Below are positions 32,006 to 42,883 of a stretch of DNA of 64,000 bases, piece by piece. The stretch's first letter is position 1, and each line of letters opens with the position of its first letter. A program made the translations under genes and the position numbers. Below the pieces are notes generated by a model. That model saw only the letters and a program-made list of their open reading frames with translations. It did no database searches and had not been told where the DNA came from. The DNA is from Paracoccus cavernae (GTDB taxonomy: Bacteria; Pseudomonadota; Alphaproteobacteria; Rhodobacterales; Rhodobacteraceae). The stretch lies in contig JAUFRC010000003.1 in NCBI GenBank assembly GCA_030410095.1, forward strand, positions 186,001 to 250,000. Direction: 5' to 3'.

Positions 32006-32915
32006 ATGCACCCCCTAGCCCATGAGGCCCTTTGGGACCCCGCCAAAATCGACAGCGACTATAATGCCCGCGCCACGGTCAGCGTCGCCGAATTCGACGC
32101 CGAGATCGCGCGCTACCGTGCTGCCTCGGATGCGGCGCGAGGAGCTGCGGACGCTTTCTCGATGTCGAGTATGATCGCGCAAGCGGCCAGACCATCGACA
32201 TTTTCGGGCCGGAGGGCATGGGCGAGGGCGCGCAGGTTCCGGTCTTTATCTTCGTCCACGGCGGCTATTGGCGCGCCCTTTCCAAACGCGAAAGCGCGAT
32301 GATGGCGGGGATGCTCGCCGCGCGCGGGATCGCGACCGTTGTCGTCGACTACCGCCTTGCCCCCGAGGTCGATCTGGCCGAGATCACGCGCGAGATCCGC
32401 GCCGCCACCGCTTTCGTCTGGCGCGAGGGCGCGCGTTTCGGGCTGGACCCGCGCGCATCAGCATCGGCGGCAGTTCCGCCGGTGGCCATCTTGTGGGCGC
32501 GGTCATGGCCCCGGGTTGGCAGAGCGCTTTCGGTCTCCCCGAGGATGTGGTGAAATTCGCCATGCCGATCAGCGGTTTGTTTGAGCTTGCTCCGATCGCG
32601 CGCAGCTTTGCTCAGGCCTGGCTGTCGCTGGACGCAGAGGGTGTTGCGGCGCTCAGCCCGATGCGCCACATCCCCGCCAAAGGTTGCCCGATGGCCGTTG
32701 TCTGGGCCGAGGGCGAGCCTGCCGGTTTCCGCCGCCAATCGGGGGCCTATGCCGCCTTGTGGCGCGAAACCGGCGCCGAAGTCGCGGTGATGGAGGTTCC
32801 TGCCCGCAACCATTTCAGCATCCTGATGGATCTGGCCGATCCCGATCGGCCGATCTCGCGGCTGCTTCTGGCGGGGATCGAGGGGCGTGATCTGGCGCAG
32901 GCCGTCACCCTCTGA
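32006..32915 (+). CDS. Arylformamidase/carboxylesterase-type alpha/beta hydrolase
   Basis: About 303 residues after two frameshifts (near 32152 and 32450). The oxyanion motif HGGYW and nucleophile elbow GGSSAGGH are those of the hormone-sensitive-lipase/kynurenine formamidase group; VDYRLAPEV and a C-terminal ARNHFSIL provide the usual environment of the triad, with the histidine in the latter. The N-terminus (DSDYNARATV) also fits the N-formylkynurenine formamidase-like group. No tryptophan-catabolism genes are adjacent, so the substrate is open. Confidence 0.8.
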
Positions 32916-33276
32916 CAGCGGTGTCCGCGTGGTTTCGGGCCTGCCGGAGCGCGTGTGATATTTCCAACATCTTGCGTCCGATGCGGCGCATTCCGGCCGC
33001 CGCGCCCCGCAAAACGGGCCGGCGGCCTTGTTGTGTGAATGTGGCAAATATTATCAAGATTTCAAAACAGGTTGTGATCAATATCTGATTTTCTTTCTAA
33101 CTGTCATTTGCCTCTCGATTTCGTCTTTTGGTTGCGCTAGTTCTGGGTTGGTTCTGGATTGGTTCCAATCCGCGCCAGTGCCGCCGTCCGCCGTTTTCCG
33201 GTCTTTGCTTTTTGTCCTTCCGGTCCGTTTCGGCCGCCGCCGCCCCCTCTCGTCTCCCCGCCATTTCCGAGCCATC
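32916..33276. other. AT-richer intergenic region before the DUF4011 helicase gene
   Basis: About 361 bp. From ~33040 to ~33170 the DNA is clearly less GC-rich than its surroundings and probably carries the promoter of the large helicase gene. A frame through it gives a hydrophobic stretch in phase with the helicase, but it has no good start and I do not treat it as coding. Confidence 0.45.
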
Positions 33277-36200
33277 ATGCCTGACGATCAACCGCGCCTC
33301 CCTTCTCCCGAAACCGTGGCCGACCCCGCCGCGGAAACCGCCGTGTCCTGCCTGCCCGAAGCGGGCGCGCCGAAGGGCGAAGTGTTCGCGGCCGAGCCGC
33401 CGGAAGCCGTGTCAGGGATCGGGGAGGAGATCGGGGCCGAGGACGCCCCGTCGGAAGTTGCGGCCACCGTGCCGGAGGTGGAGGAAGAGACCGCACCCCT
33501 TCCCGAAGCCGATCTGGTCCTGAGCCCTGTTCTGCGCGGCAAGGTCAATTTCGCGGCCGCACAGAACGGTGTCTCGATCCTGCGCGGGCTCTCGATCGCC
33601 AATCGCGGGCCCGATGCCGTGCAGGATGTCGCAGTGCACCTTTCGGCGACGCCCGCGGTTCTGCGACCCAAAGCTGGGTGATCGACCGGATCGCGGCGGG
33701 CTCCGAGATCGCGCTTTCCGATCTTGCGACCAGTTTCGACACGGCGATCCTTTCGGGGCTCGACGAGGCCGAGATCGGCGAGATCCACCTCGCGGTGACC
33801 CTTGGCGGGCGCGAAGTCCTGCGCGAGACCCGTCCGGTCGAGCTTTTGGCCCGCGACGAATGGGGCGGGCTGGCCGAGATGGACAATATCCTCGCCGCTT
33901 TTGTCTCGCCCAACCACCCGCAAGTTGCGCGCCTGCTCAAGGAAGCGGGGCGGCTGCTCGAGGCGGCGGGCCATTCCGGTTCGATGGAGGGCTATCTTTC
34001 CAAAGACCCGCAGCGCGTCTGGATGATTGCGGGGGCGATCTGGTCGGCGGCGACGGGTCTCGGGCTGACCTATGCCGTTCCGCCCGCGTCCTTCGAGCAG
34101 AACGGCCAGAAGATCCGCGACCCCGAACGCATTGTCGCAGAGGGGCTGGCGACCTGTCTCGACAGTACGCTCCTGCTCGCGGCGGCCTATGAGGCGGCGG
34201 GGCTGAACACGGCGGTTCTGTTCTCGCGCGATCACGCCTGGCTCGGGGTTTGGCTCGTGCCCGAGGATTTCGGCAAACTGGTCGAACATGATGTGGTCGC
34301 CTTGCGCAAGGCTGTGGCCGCGCGCGATTTTCTGGCGATCGAGACGACGCTTCTGACCAGACGCCCCAGCATCGGCTTCGAACAGGCGGTCGAGGTGGGG
34401 CGCGAGTGTCTCGCCGAGGCGAAAGAGGCCGAGTTCGAGCAGGCGGTCGATATCAACCGTGCCCGCGCCGCCCGCATCCGCCCGCTTGCCAGCCATCGCG
34501 AGGCCGAAGCCGCCGAGGAAAGCGCCGATCACGGCGCGCCCGCCGCTTTGCCGCGCCCGCTCGATCTCGGGCGGCTGCCGGGCGAGATCAGCGACGAAAG
34601 CCCGACCACGGCGCTTGGCCGGATCGAGCGTTGGCAGCGCAAATTGCTTGATCTGTCGCTTGCGAACCGCCTGTTGAACTTCCGCGAGACGCGTCTGTCC
34701 CTGCCGCTGCTCTGCCCCGATGTCGCGGGGCTCGAGGACCGGCTGGCCGATGGCGACAGCCTGAGGATGCTTGCGCTTCTGGATGAAAATGCGGTTGCCG
34801 GCCGCGATCTTGCCCCCGAAGAGGCGCGCAGGATCGGCGAGGATCTCGCGCGCGACGCCCTGCTCAAGGGCCAGATCGCGGTTTCGCTGACCCAGCGCGA
34901 AATGGCGGGCCGCCTGACCGAGCTTTACCGCAAGGCGCGCAGCGATGTGGCCGAAGGCGGCACGAATACGCTGTTTCTCGCCATCGGTTTCCTGCGCTGG
35001 AAGCGGGTCGAAAGCGATCCGAAATCCTATCGCGCGCCCCTGTTGCTGATGCCCGTCAAGCTCGAGCGGCGCTCGGCGCAATCGGAGTTCCGCCTCGGCA
35101 TGCTCGAGGATGAAATCCGCATCAACGCGACCCTGCTCGAATTGCTCAAGCGCGATTTCGAATTGCGCATCCCCGAGCTCGAAGGCGATTTGCCGCGCGA
35201 CGACAACGGGCTGGATATCGCGCGCATCCTCGAGATCTTCCGCCGCCGCATCCGCGATGTCGCGGGCTTCGAGATTGTCGAGGAAACGGCTCTATCCACC
35301 TTTTCTTTCGCGAAATTCCTGATGTGGAAGGATCTGGTCGACCGCACCGACCAGCTGCGCGAAAGCGGCCTCGTGCGCCATCTTGTCGACAGTCCGACCG
35401 AAGTTTTCGCGGGCGCGACCGAGCCGATGCCCCGTCCGCGCGATCTTGACGAGCGCCATGCGCCTGCCGATCTTCTGACGCCGCTTCCGGCCGACAGCTC
35501 GCAGCTCGCGGCGGTTCTCGCGGCGGCGGAGGGCGCGATTTCGTGCTGATCGGTCCGCCCGGCACCGGCAAAAGCCAGACGATCACCAACATCATCGCCG
35601 ACCAGCTCGGGCGCGGGCGCACGGTCTTGTTCGTCGCCGAAAAAGCGGCGGCGCTGGATGTGGTGCAACGCCGGCTCGAGCGGCAGGGTCTGGGCGCGGC
35701 GGTGCTGGAGCTGCACTCCAACAAGGCCGACCGCAAGAAGGTTCTGGGCCAGCTCGGCCGCTCGTGGGAACGCGCCACCCATGCCGGCGAGCAGGGCTGG
35801 ATCCGCGTGACCGAGGATCTGCGCATCAGCCGCGACCAGCTCAACGCCTATGTCGCGGCGCTGCACCGGCGCGGCACGCAGGGGTTCAGCGTTTTCGAGG
35901 CGATCGGGCAGGTGATGGGGGCGGACGTGCCGCAGCCTTTCGCTTTGGCCTTTGCTGGCAAGGATTGCCACGACGAGGGCAGCTGGCACGCCTTGCGCGA
36001 ACTCGCGGCGGAGCTGGGCCAGCGCCATGCCATCGTGGCCGATCTGCTGGCTGATCCGGCGGCGGGCAAAGCTTTGGCGCTCGTGGATGCGGGCGAATGG
36101 TCCTTTGGCTGGCAGGACCGCATTCTCCTGTGCGCGGCCGATCTGAGGCTTGCGTTGCGCGCGCGTGATCGGGCGCGGGAGGCTTTGGGCGCGGCGCTCG

Positions 36201-39200
36201 GCTGTGGTGCGGCTGAGGCCACGGGCGACGGGGCGACGGTCGCCTTCCTTGACGCTCTGCCCGCCGCGCGGCTTGATCACCCCGCCGTGCCCGAGGCCGC
36301 TTTGGCGCAACTCGCGGCTTTGCGTGCGGCTTTGGCCCCCTTGGCTGCCGCCGTGGCCGAGGCTCGGTCCGCGCGGCAGGCCCTGCGTGCGCGCTATTGC
36401 GACCAGACGATTGCAACCATGCCGCTCGAGGCGCTCGATCTGGGCTGGCGCGAGGCGCAAAGCAAGATCTGGCCTCTCGGCGCTTTGGCCAAAACCAAAC
36501 AGCGCAAATTGCTCCAGACCTATGCCGAAAGCGGGCAGGCCGATCCCGAGACCGATCTGGCCGCCCTGCGCCGGCTTGCGCCGCAGCTTGCGGTGATCGC
36601 GCAGAGCCCGCTTGCCGTTCTGCCCGAATTCGCCGGAGAGGGCAGCGATCCGGCGGCGCTGGATGCCGCGCTTGCGCGGCTCGAGGCGCATGGCGCCCTG
36701 ATCGCGCGGCTCGAGGCTTTGACCGGCAGTAGCGCGGGGCTTTCCGCCGCGACCCGTTCGGCTTTGGCAGAGGCCGGAGGAGGCGATCTGGCACCTGTGC
36801 TTGCGGCGTTGCAAAACGCGCAGGCCGACGCCTCTGCCGCCAGTGCCGCTTTCGTCGCCGCGGGCGGCAAGGTCGGGGCCGATGGCGCGGCGCTCGATGC
36901 GGCTCTTGCGGGGCTGGACGCGCAAAGCGGGCGTTTCGGCGATTGGATGAAATGGCTCGCGACGCGGGCGCGGGCCGAGGCTTCGGGTCTCGCCCCGCTG
37001 GTGCGCGCGCTGGAAGACGGCGCGGCGATCCCCGATACCGCCGGGGCTTTCGGGCGCGCCTATGCGGCCTGGTGGCTGCGTCTCGCGATGGACGCCGAGC
37101 CGGAGCTGCGCGGCTTTGCCCATTGGGAACACGAGGCTTTGGTGGTGCGCTTCCGCGCGCTCGATCAGGCAATGACCGAGCAATCGGCGGCCGAGGTCAT
37201 GCGCCGTCTGGGCAACGACCTGCCCGCGCGCGACAGCGTGCCGCGCAAATCCGAGCTGGGGGTCTTGCGCCACCAATTGGGCCTGCAACGCCCGACCGCC
37301 GCGATCCGCAACCTGATCGCGGAAATGCCGACCAGCTTTCCCAAGCTCGCGCCCTGCGTGCTGATGTCGCCGCTGTCGGTCGCGCAATATCTGCCGCCCG
37401 GTCAGGCGCTGTTCGATCTGGTGATCTTCGACGAGGCCTCGCAGATCTCGACCTGGGACGCGATCGGGGCGATCGCGCGCGGGCGTCAGGCGATCATCGT
37501 GGGCGATCCCAAGCAGCTGCCTCCGACCAGCTTTTTCGCGCGCAACGACGACAGCGAAAGCGAGCTTGCCGATGTCGCGGAATTCGAGCGCGACATGCCC
37601 TCTATCCTCGACGAGATCGGCGCGGCAGGGGTGCCGACCCATCGCCTGAACTGGCATTACCGCAGCCGCGACGAGGCGCTGATCGCCTTTTCCAACCATA
37701 ATTACTACGACGGCGGGCTGGTCACTTTCCCTCGCCCGATGCATCGGGGCAGGCGGTGCGTCTGCACCGCGTCGCGGGGACCTATCTGCGCGGTCAGGGC
37801 CGCACCAACCCCGAAGAGGCGCGCGCGATCGTCGCGATGATCCGCAAACGGCTCAAAGCCGCGCTGGCGCTGCCCGAGGACCGTCGTCCGACGCTTGGCG
37901 TGATTACCTTCAACGCGCAGCAGCAGGGGCTGATCCTTGACCTTCTCGATGCCGAGCGCAAAGAGGATCCCGCGCTGGAATGGTTCTTCTCGGATGACCG
38001 CGAAGAGCCGGTGATCGTGAAAAACCTTGAAAACATTCAGGGCGACGAGCGCGACATCATGTTGTTCTCGATCACTTTCGGGCCGGATCTGGCAGGAAAG
38101 CTCACGATGAATTTCGGCGCGCTGAACGGGGATGGCGGCGAGAAACGCCTGAACGTGGCCGTGACGCGCGCCCGCGCCGAGCTGCATGTTTTCAGCTCGG
38201 TCACCGCCGACCGCATCGATCTCGGCCGGACTTCGGCGCGGGGCGTGCGCGATCTCAAGGCCTTCCTCGATTTTGCCGATTGTGGCGCGGTTGCGCTGGC
38301 GGCGCAGGATCAGGGCTCGCTCGGAGGCGCGGATCGCCCTTTGAAGAGGCGGTGCGCGATGCTTTGGAGCGCAAGGGCTGGGAGGTTCACGGCCAGATCG
38401 GGGTCTCTGGCTTCCGCATTGATCTGGGCGTGCGTCACCCCGATTTCGCGGGGTCTGGCTGGCGGGCGTCGAATGTGACGGCGCGAGCTATCACGGCTCG
38501 GCCACCGCCCGCGACCGCGACCGCATCCGCCAATCGGTGCTGGAGGGGCTGGGCTGGACCATCCTGCGCATCTGGTCGACCGACTGGTTCCGCGCCCCGC
38601 AAGAGGCGGCGGGCCGGATCGACACGGCCCTGCGCGCGCTTTTGGAACAGGACCGCGCCCGCCGTCTGGCCGAAGACGAGGCCCGCGCGGCAGCAGCTTT
38701 GGCTGAAGCCGAAGCCGAAGCGGAGGCAGCCGAGGCCGCTAGGGCGGCAGCGGATCTGGCCGGAGTAGAGGTTGATGATGCTGAAGCGGAGGCTGATGCC
38801 AAAGCTGCTGCCGTCGAATGCATCGCTGTCGATGCGGCGGAACCTTTGCCCGAGTTGCCGGAAGCCGCGAGCCCTTGCATTGGAAACCCCGAGGCCGGGG
38901 CTCTCCTGCCGGAGCCCGAAGCACTGCCGCAGGAACCCGAGGGGCAGAAATTCGCGGCCCCCTTTGCCACGCCTGCCGCCATGCCCGCCGCTTCTTCTGC
39001 CGCTGCGCCGATGGCCGGGCCGGAGGCCCCGACCCCGAGCCTTCCCCGAGGGCGCGCCCGATCCCGAGCGCTTCTTTGACGCCGAATACAGCCCCCGTTT
39101 GGGCGCTTTGATCGCCGCGCTGGTTGCGGCAGAGGGGCCGATTACCGAGCAGGCCCTGGCGCGGCGCATCGCGCAAGAGCACGGTTGGCAGCGGACGGGT

Positions 39201-39512
39201 GCGCGCATTCAGGCGCGGGTCGCCGATTTCCATGCGGGGCTGGATGACGGCATCGAAGGCGAAATCCGTTTCCTCTGGCCCGCGGGCGGGATCGCCAACC
39301 GCATCCCCTACCGCGGCCTTGCGGGGCGCAACCTGCGCGAGATTTCGCGGGCCGAGATCGCCGCGCTCGAGGATCTCCATGCCGCGCGGATCGCGCAAAG
39401 CGCGGATCCTTTGCAGGAACTGGCGCGGCTGATGGGGATTGCGCGGCTTTCGGGCGATGCGCGCGACTATCTGGGCGCCTGCCGGATCTGGCGCGCGGAC
39501 AATCCGGCCTGA
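33277..39512 (+). CDS. DUF4011-helicase-nuclease-DUF3320 protein (HheA-like)
   Basis: About 2,079 residues after six frameshifts (near 33675, 35543, 37745, 38340, 38455 and 39045). Order of domains: acidic N-terminal stretch (~1-90), a middle part with WQRKLLDLSLANRLLNF, which opens the DUF4011 region (~450), a superfamily 1 helicase with GPPGTGKSQT, DLVIFDEASQ, GDPKQLPPTSFF, NWHYRSRDEAL and VAVTRARAELHVF, then a Vsr/MTES_1575-type restriction nuclease with FRIDLGV, GVECDGASYH and ILRIWSTDWF, an Ala/Glu-rich linker, and a C-terminal DUF3320-like domain. This architecture matches the single-protein antiphage system called Hhe. It stands alone, without other defence genes beside it; function as a defence protein is inferred. 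Confidence 0.85.
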
Positions 39513-39533
39513 GCAGCGGGCGAAACGAGTGCG

Positions 39534-39552
39534 GGGGCGTTTGATGCGCCCC
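39534..39552. terminator. Hairpin between convergent helicase and M20 genes
   Basis: GGGGCG and CGCCCC form a 6-bp stem with a 7-nt loop in the 74 bp between the two convergent stop codons. No T-run follows closely on either strand, so termination is only a possibility. Confidence 0.35.
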
Positions 39553-39586
39553 GTCCAATTCTCCGATCCTGAAGAAATTATGATTT

Positions 39587-40761
39587 TTATCCAAGAATTT
39601 CGCGCAGGATGCTCATGTAGATTTCAGCCCCTCTGGCGATGAGATCATCGGGGAAATCGAAATCGGGATTGTGCAGCGCGCGGCTGTCCTCGCCCGCGCC
39701 CAGCATCATCAGCGCCATGCTCGCCGCCTTGCCGAAAGAGCCGAAATCCTCGGAGCCGCGCAGCGGCAGCGAGAAGGGACCATGCGGCACGCCGATCGCA
39801 TCAAGGGCGCGGGCGACGATTGCCACCGCCTCGGGGTTGTTGTCGCAGGTGACGAAAATATCGTCGTAAGCGATCTCGAGCGCGAGCCCTTCGGCCGCTG
39901 CAATCTCGCGTGCCAGCGTCTCGGCCGCGGCGACGAGCGCCTCCATTTTCGCGTCGGTCAGCGCGCGCAGCGTTGCGAACACCTGCGCCTCGCCCGGCGA
40001 GACGCCGAAAGCGGGGCGCCCATCTCGGCATGGGTGATGGTGACCAACGTGAAATCGGGATTGCTGGTCGCGACCGAACCATTGGCCAAAGCGGTCAGCG
40101 CCGGCATCAGCTTCGAGACCGCGACCATCGGCGAGAGGCCGGTTTCGGGCTGCGAAGCATGGGCGGTCCTGCCGGTCAGCCGGAACTTCACCCCGCGCGA
40201 GGCGCAGCAGGCAGGACCGGCAATCACCGCGACCTGCCCGAAGGCTACGCCCGGCATATTGTGGATCGCGAAGGCGTAATCGGGCTGGAGCGGCGCGAAA
40301 GCCGGATCATTGACCACGAGATTTGCGCCCGAGCCGTCCTCTTCCGCGGGCTGGAACATCAAAACGACCGAGCCTTTCGCAGGCCGCGCCCGTCCCAGCA
40401 GCCGCGCCATCGCCGCGAGGATCGCCATATGGCCGTCATGGCCGCATTGATGGCCCTTGCCCGCGACGGTCGAGCGGTGCGCGCTGCCGGAGAGATCCGC
40501 GATCGGCAGCCCGTCCAGTTCGCAGCGCAGCAGCACGCGCGGGCCGGCAATGCCGCTGTCGTAAAGCGCCGCGACACCATGCCCGCCCAGACCGGAGACG
40601 ATCGCGTCGGGCGCGGTGTCGCGCAGCATCGCGGTCACGGTCGCGGCGGTGCGCTCTTCCTCGCCGGAAAGCTCGGGATGGCGGTGCAGGTCGCGCCGCC
40701 ATTCGGTCAGCTCGGCAATATCGGCATTGCCGAGGCGGGGCGGGGTGCCGGTGGTGGCCAT
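39587..40761 (-). CDS. M20-family amidohydrolase (HipO/N-acyl-amino acid hydrolase type)
   Basis: About 391 residues after one frameshift near 40015. Motifs of the di-metal M20D group are present: RRDLHRHPELSGEE, the CGHDGHMA metal site, FQPAEEDGSGA with the catalytic glutamates, HNMPG and a C-terminal GSEDFG plus LHNPDFDF. The dimerisation domain lies around residues 190-300. Such enzymes release amino acids from N-acyl or amide conjugates. The start overlaps the stop of the ornithine cyclodeaminase gene by one base, so an N-acylated ornithine or related amino acid is a reasonable substrate. Confidence 0.86.
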
Positions 40762-41826
40762 TACAATTTCTCCGCGGCTTGTGCGTAGCGCCCGATCATG
40801 CCGAACAGATCGCGCGGATCATCGGGATCGGCCAGCATATCGAGAAGTTGCAGATCCTTGCGCCCCGCGATCCGGTCCTTGAGATAGCGCAAGGCGCTGA
40901 AATCCTCGGTTGCGAAACCGACGGAATCGAACAGGGTGATCTGCTTTTCGCTGGTGCGGCCCTGCGCCTCGCCGGTCATGACCTGCCAGATCTCGGTGAC
41001 GGGATGGTCCTCGGGAAGCTGCTGGATCTCGCCTTCGATCCGCGTCTGGGGCGGGAATTCGACGAAGATGTCCGAGCGGGTCAGGATGTCCTTGTGGAGC
41101 TCGGTCTTGCCCGGGCAGTCGCCGCCGATCGCGTTGATATGGATGCCCGCGCCGACCATGTTGTCGGTCAGGATCGTGGCATATTGCTTGTCGGCGGTGC
41201 AGGTCGTGATGATCTGCGCCCCTCGATCGCCTCCTGACCCGAACTGCAGGCGACGACCGTCAGCCCTTTGCCGGCAAGGTTGGCGGCCGCTTTGGCGGTG
41301 GCCTGCGGGTCGATGTCGTAAAGGCGCACGGTATCGATGCCGCAGATCGCCTTGAAGGCGAGGCACTGGAATTCCGATTGCGCGCCGTTGCCGATCATCG
41401 CCATGGTGCGCGCACCCTTGGGAGCAAGATATTTCGCCACCACCGCAGAGGTTGCGGCCGTGCGCAGAGCGGTCAGGATGGTCATTTCGGTCAGCAGCAC
41501 CGGATAGCCGGTATCGACATCCGAAAGCACGCCGAAAGCGGTGACGGTCTGGCGGCCGGCCCGGAAGTTCTTGGGGTGGCCGTTGACGTATTTGAAACCG
41601 TAGCTGCGTCCGTCCGAGGTCGGCATCAGCTCGATCACGCCTTCGGGCGAATGGGCGGCGACGCGCGGGGTTTTGTCGAAGAGCGGCCAGCGGCGGAAGT
41701 CCTCTTCGACATAGGCCGCGAGCTCGATCACGGTTTCTTCGATCCCGCGCTCGAGCAGCAGCTTCATCATCATCTCGACGCTGACGAAGGGCACGAGGCT
41801 CATCGGGCCGGGGTGGGCAGTGTCAT
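40761..41826 (-). CDS. Ornithine cyclodeaminase
   Basis: About 355 residues after two frameshifts (near 41808 and 41222). Converts L-ornithine to L-proline and ammonia with tightly bound NAD. The segments DKTPRVAAHSPEGVIELMPTS, YGFKYVNGHPKN and TALRTAATSA carry the substrate-binding and proton-transfer residues; MIGNGAQSEFQ is the NAD loop; the late VTEIW and DSVGFATEDFSALR are also as in true cyclodeaminases rather than the BhcD-like branch. I chose the ATG at 41824-41826 because AGGAGG lies 5 bases before it; this needs one missing base in the C/G run between it and the second ATG at 41803. Confidence 0.86.
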
Positions 41827-41948
41827 GGTTTCCTCCTCAAAGGCGGCCTCTTCCGGGGCCGCAACCGGGGTCGCGATGCGGGCGCGCCCACCCGTCCGGC
41901 ACGATTACGGGGCCAGTTATGGCGGCAAGACTAAGCAAGGATTTTAGG

Positions 41949-41974
41949 TCTGTAAACTGTTAACAGTTGACAGA
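41949..41974. promoter_or_regulatory. 26-bp near-perfect palindrome, probable GntR operator
   Basis: The core AACTGTTAACAGTT is a perfect 14-bp palindrome, extended by matching TCTGT and ACAGA arms with a single mismatched pair. It ends 12 bp before the ATG of the GntR gene, in the region shared with the divergent ornithine cyclodeaminase gene. It probably gives autorepression and control of the divergent operon. Confidence 0.7.
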
Positions 41975-41986
41975 AGGGGCGCGATC

Positions 41987-42883
41987 ATGAAGTCTCCACA
42001 TCTGCCAGAGGTTCAAAATCCTGCAAAAGGCGGGTCGGACCGATCTGAAAGGGGGCGGATGTACAAGGATATGGTGACGCGTGTGCAAAGCGGCAGCCTT
42101 TCGACGGCTGTGCGCGACGAGCTGATCCGGCTGATCACCACTGCCGTTCTCAAACCGGGCGACCGGCTCAACGAGGTCCATCTGGCCGAGCAGCTCGGCG
42201 TGAGCCGCGGCCCCGTCCGCGAGGCGGCGCGCGAGCTTGAAGGGCTGGGCCTGACCATCAGCCGCCCGCGTCAGGGCTTTTACGTCGCCGATTATTCCGA
42301 TGCCGAGATCATCGACATCTACGAGGTCGGCGCCTGGGTCGGACAGGCCGTCGTCCATGATTTCATGACCTATTCCGATCTTGCGGCGCGGCGCGAAATT
42401 CTGGCCGACATCGCGACGATCAGCCGTGCCTCGACACAGGCTTTCTCGGAAACGCTTCTGGCCTTCCGCCAGCGTTTCGTCGCGCAAATCCACAACCGTT
42501 ACCTCGCCGAGCACGCGCTCTCGCTGTACCGCCGCTATTATATCGTCGCCGCGCTGATCCGCGCCGAGGACGCCGCCGGACGGATCGCGCGCATCATCGA
42601 CACCCAGCAGGCGCTGTGGTCGGCCATGGCGGCAGACGACCGCGCGCTGGCCGAGCGCATCATGGCCGAGGATGCCGCCTACTGGATCAAGGACGTGCCG
42701 CCGCGCTTTCACAAAAGCCCGTCGGGAGACAGGCCCGAAGGCACGCAGGAAAACCCGTCGAAGGACAGGACGACCCCGTGGAGGCGGGGCAGGCCGGACG
42801 CTGATCCGCGCCGTGATTTCGGTGCAGGAGAGCGGCCCGCGCATCCTCCCTGCTCCGTTTCTATGAGGAGAGACCCGAAATGA
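41987..42883 (+). CDS. GntR-family transcriptional regulator (FCD subfamily)
   Basis: 298 residues as read. Winged helix-turn-helix at residues ~40-105 (LKPGDRLNEVHLAEQLGVSRGPVREAARELEGLGL), followed by an all-helical effector domain of the FCD or related type. The last ~50 residues are rich in Arg/Pro and longer than usual, so a frameshift near 42780 may have replaced a shorter natural end; against this, the stop overlaps the next start as ATGA, a common natural arrangement. It is divergent from ornithine cyclodeaminase and upstream of brnQ, so it likely controls both. Confidence 0.82.
   Translation: MKSPHLPEVQNPAKGGSDRSERGRMYKDMVTRVQSGSLSTAVRDELIRLITTAVLKPGDRLNEVHLAEQLGVSRGPVREAARELEGLGLTISRPRQGFYVADYSDAEIIDIYEVGAWVGQAVVHDFMTYSDLAARREILADIATISRASTQAFSETLLAFRQRFVAQIHNRYLAEHALSLYRRYYIVAALIRAEDAAGRIARIIDTQQALWSAMAADDRALAERIMAEDAAYWIKDVPPRFHKSPSGDRPEGTQENPSKDRTTPWRRGRPDADPRRDFGAGERPAHPPCSVSMRRDPK

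Noticed and set aside
33028..33276. In-frame N-terminal extension of the helicase with a hydrophobic segment
   Set aside because: It would start at TTG without a ribosome site in an AT-rich leader; the ATG at 33277 begins the sequence that looks like the protein.
40761..41826. A second BhcD (iminosuccinate reductase)
   Set aside because: Although of the same superfamily, it has the full set of ornithine cyclodeaminase segments and is paired with an M20 hydrolase, not with bhc genes.
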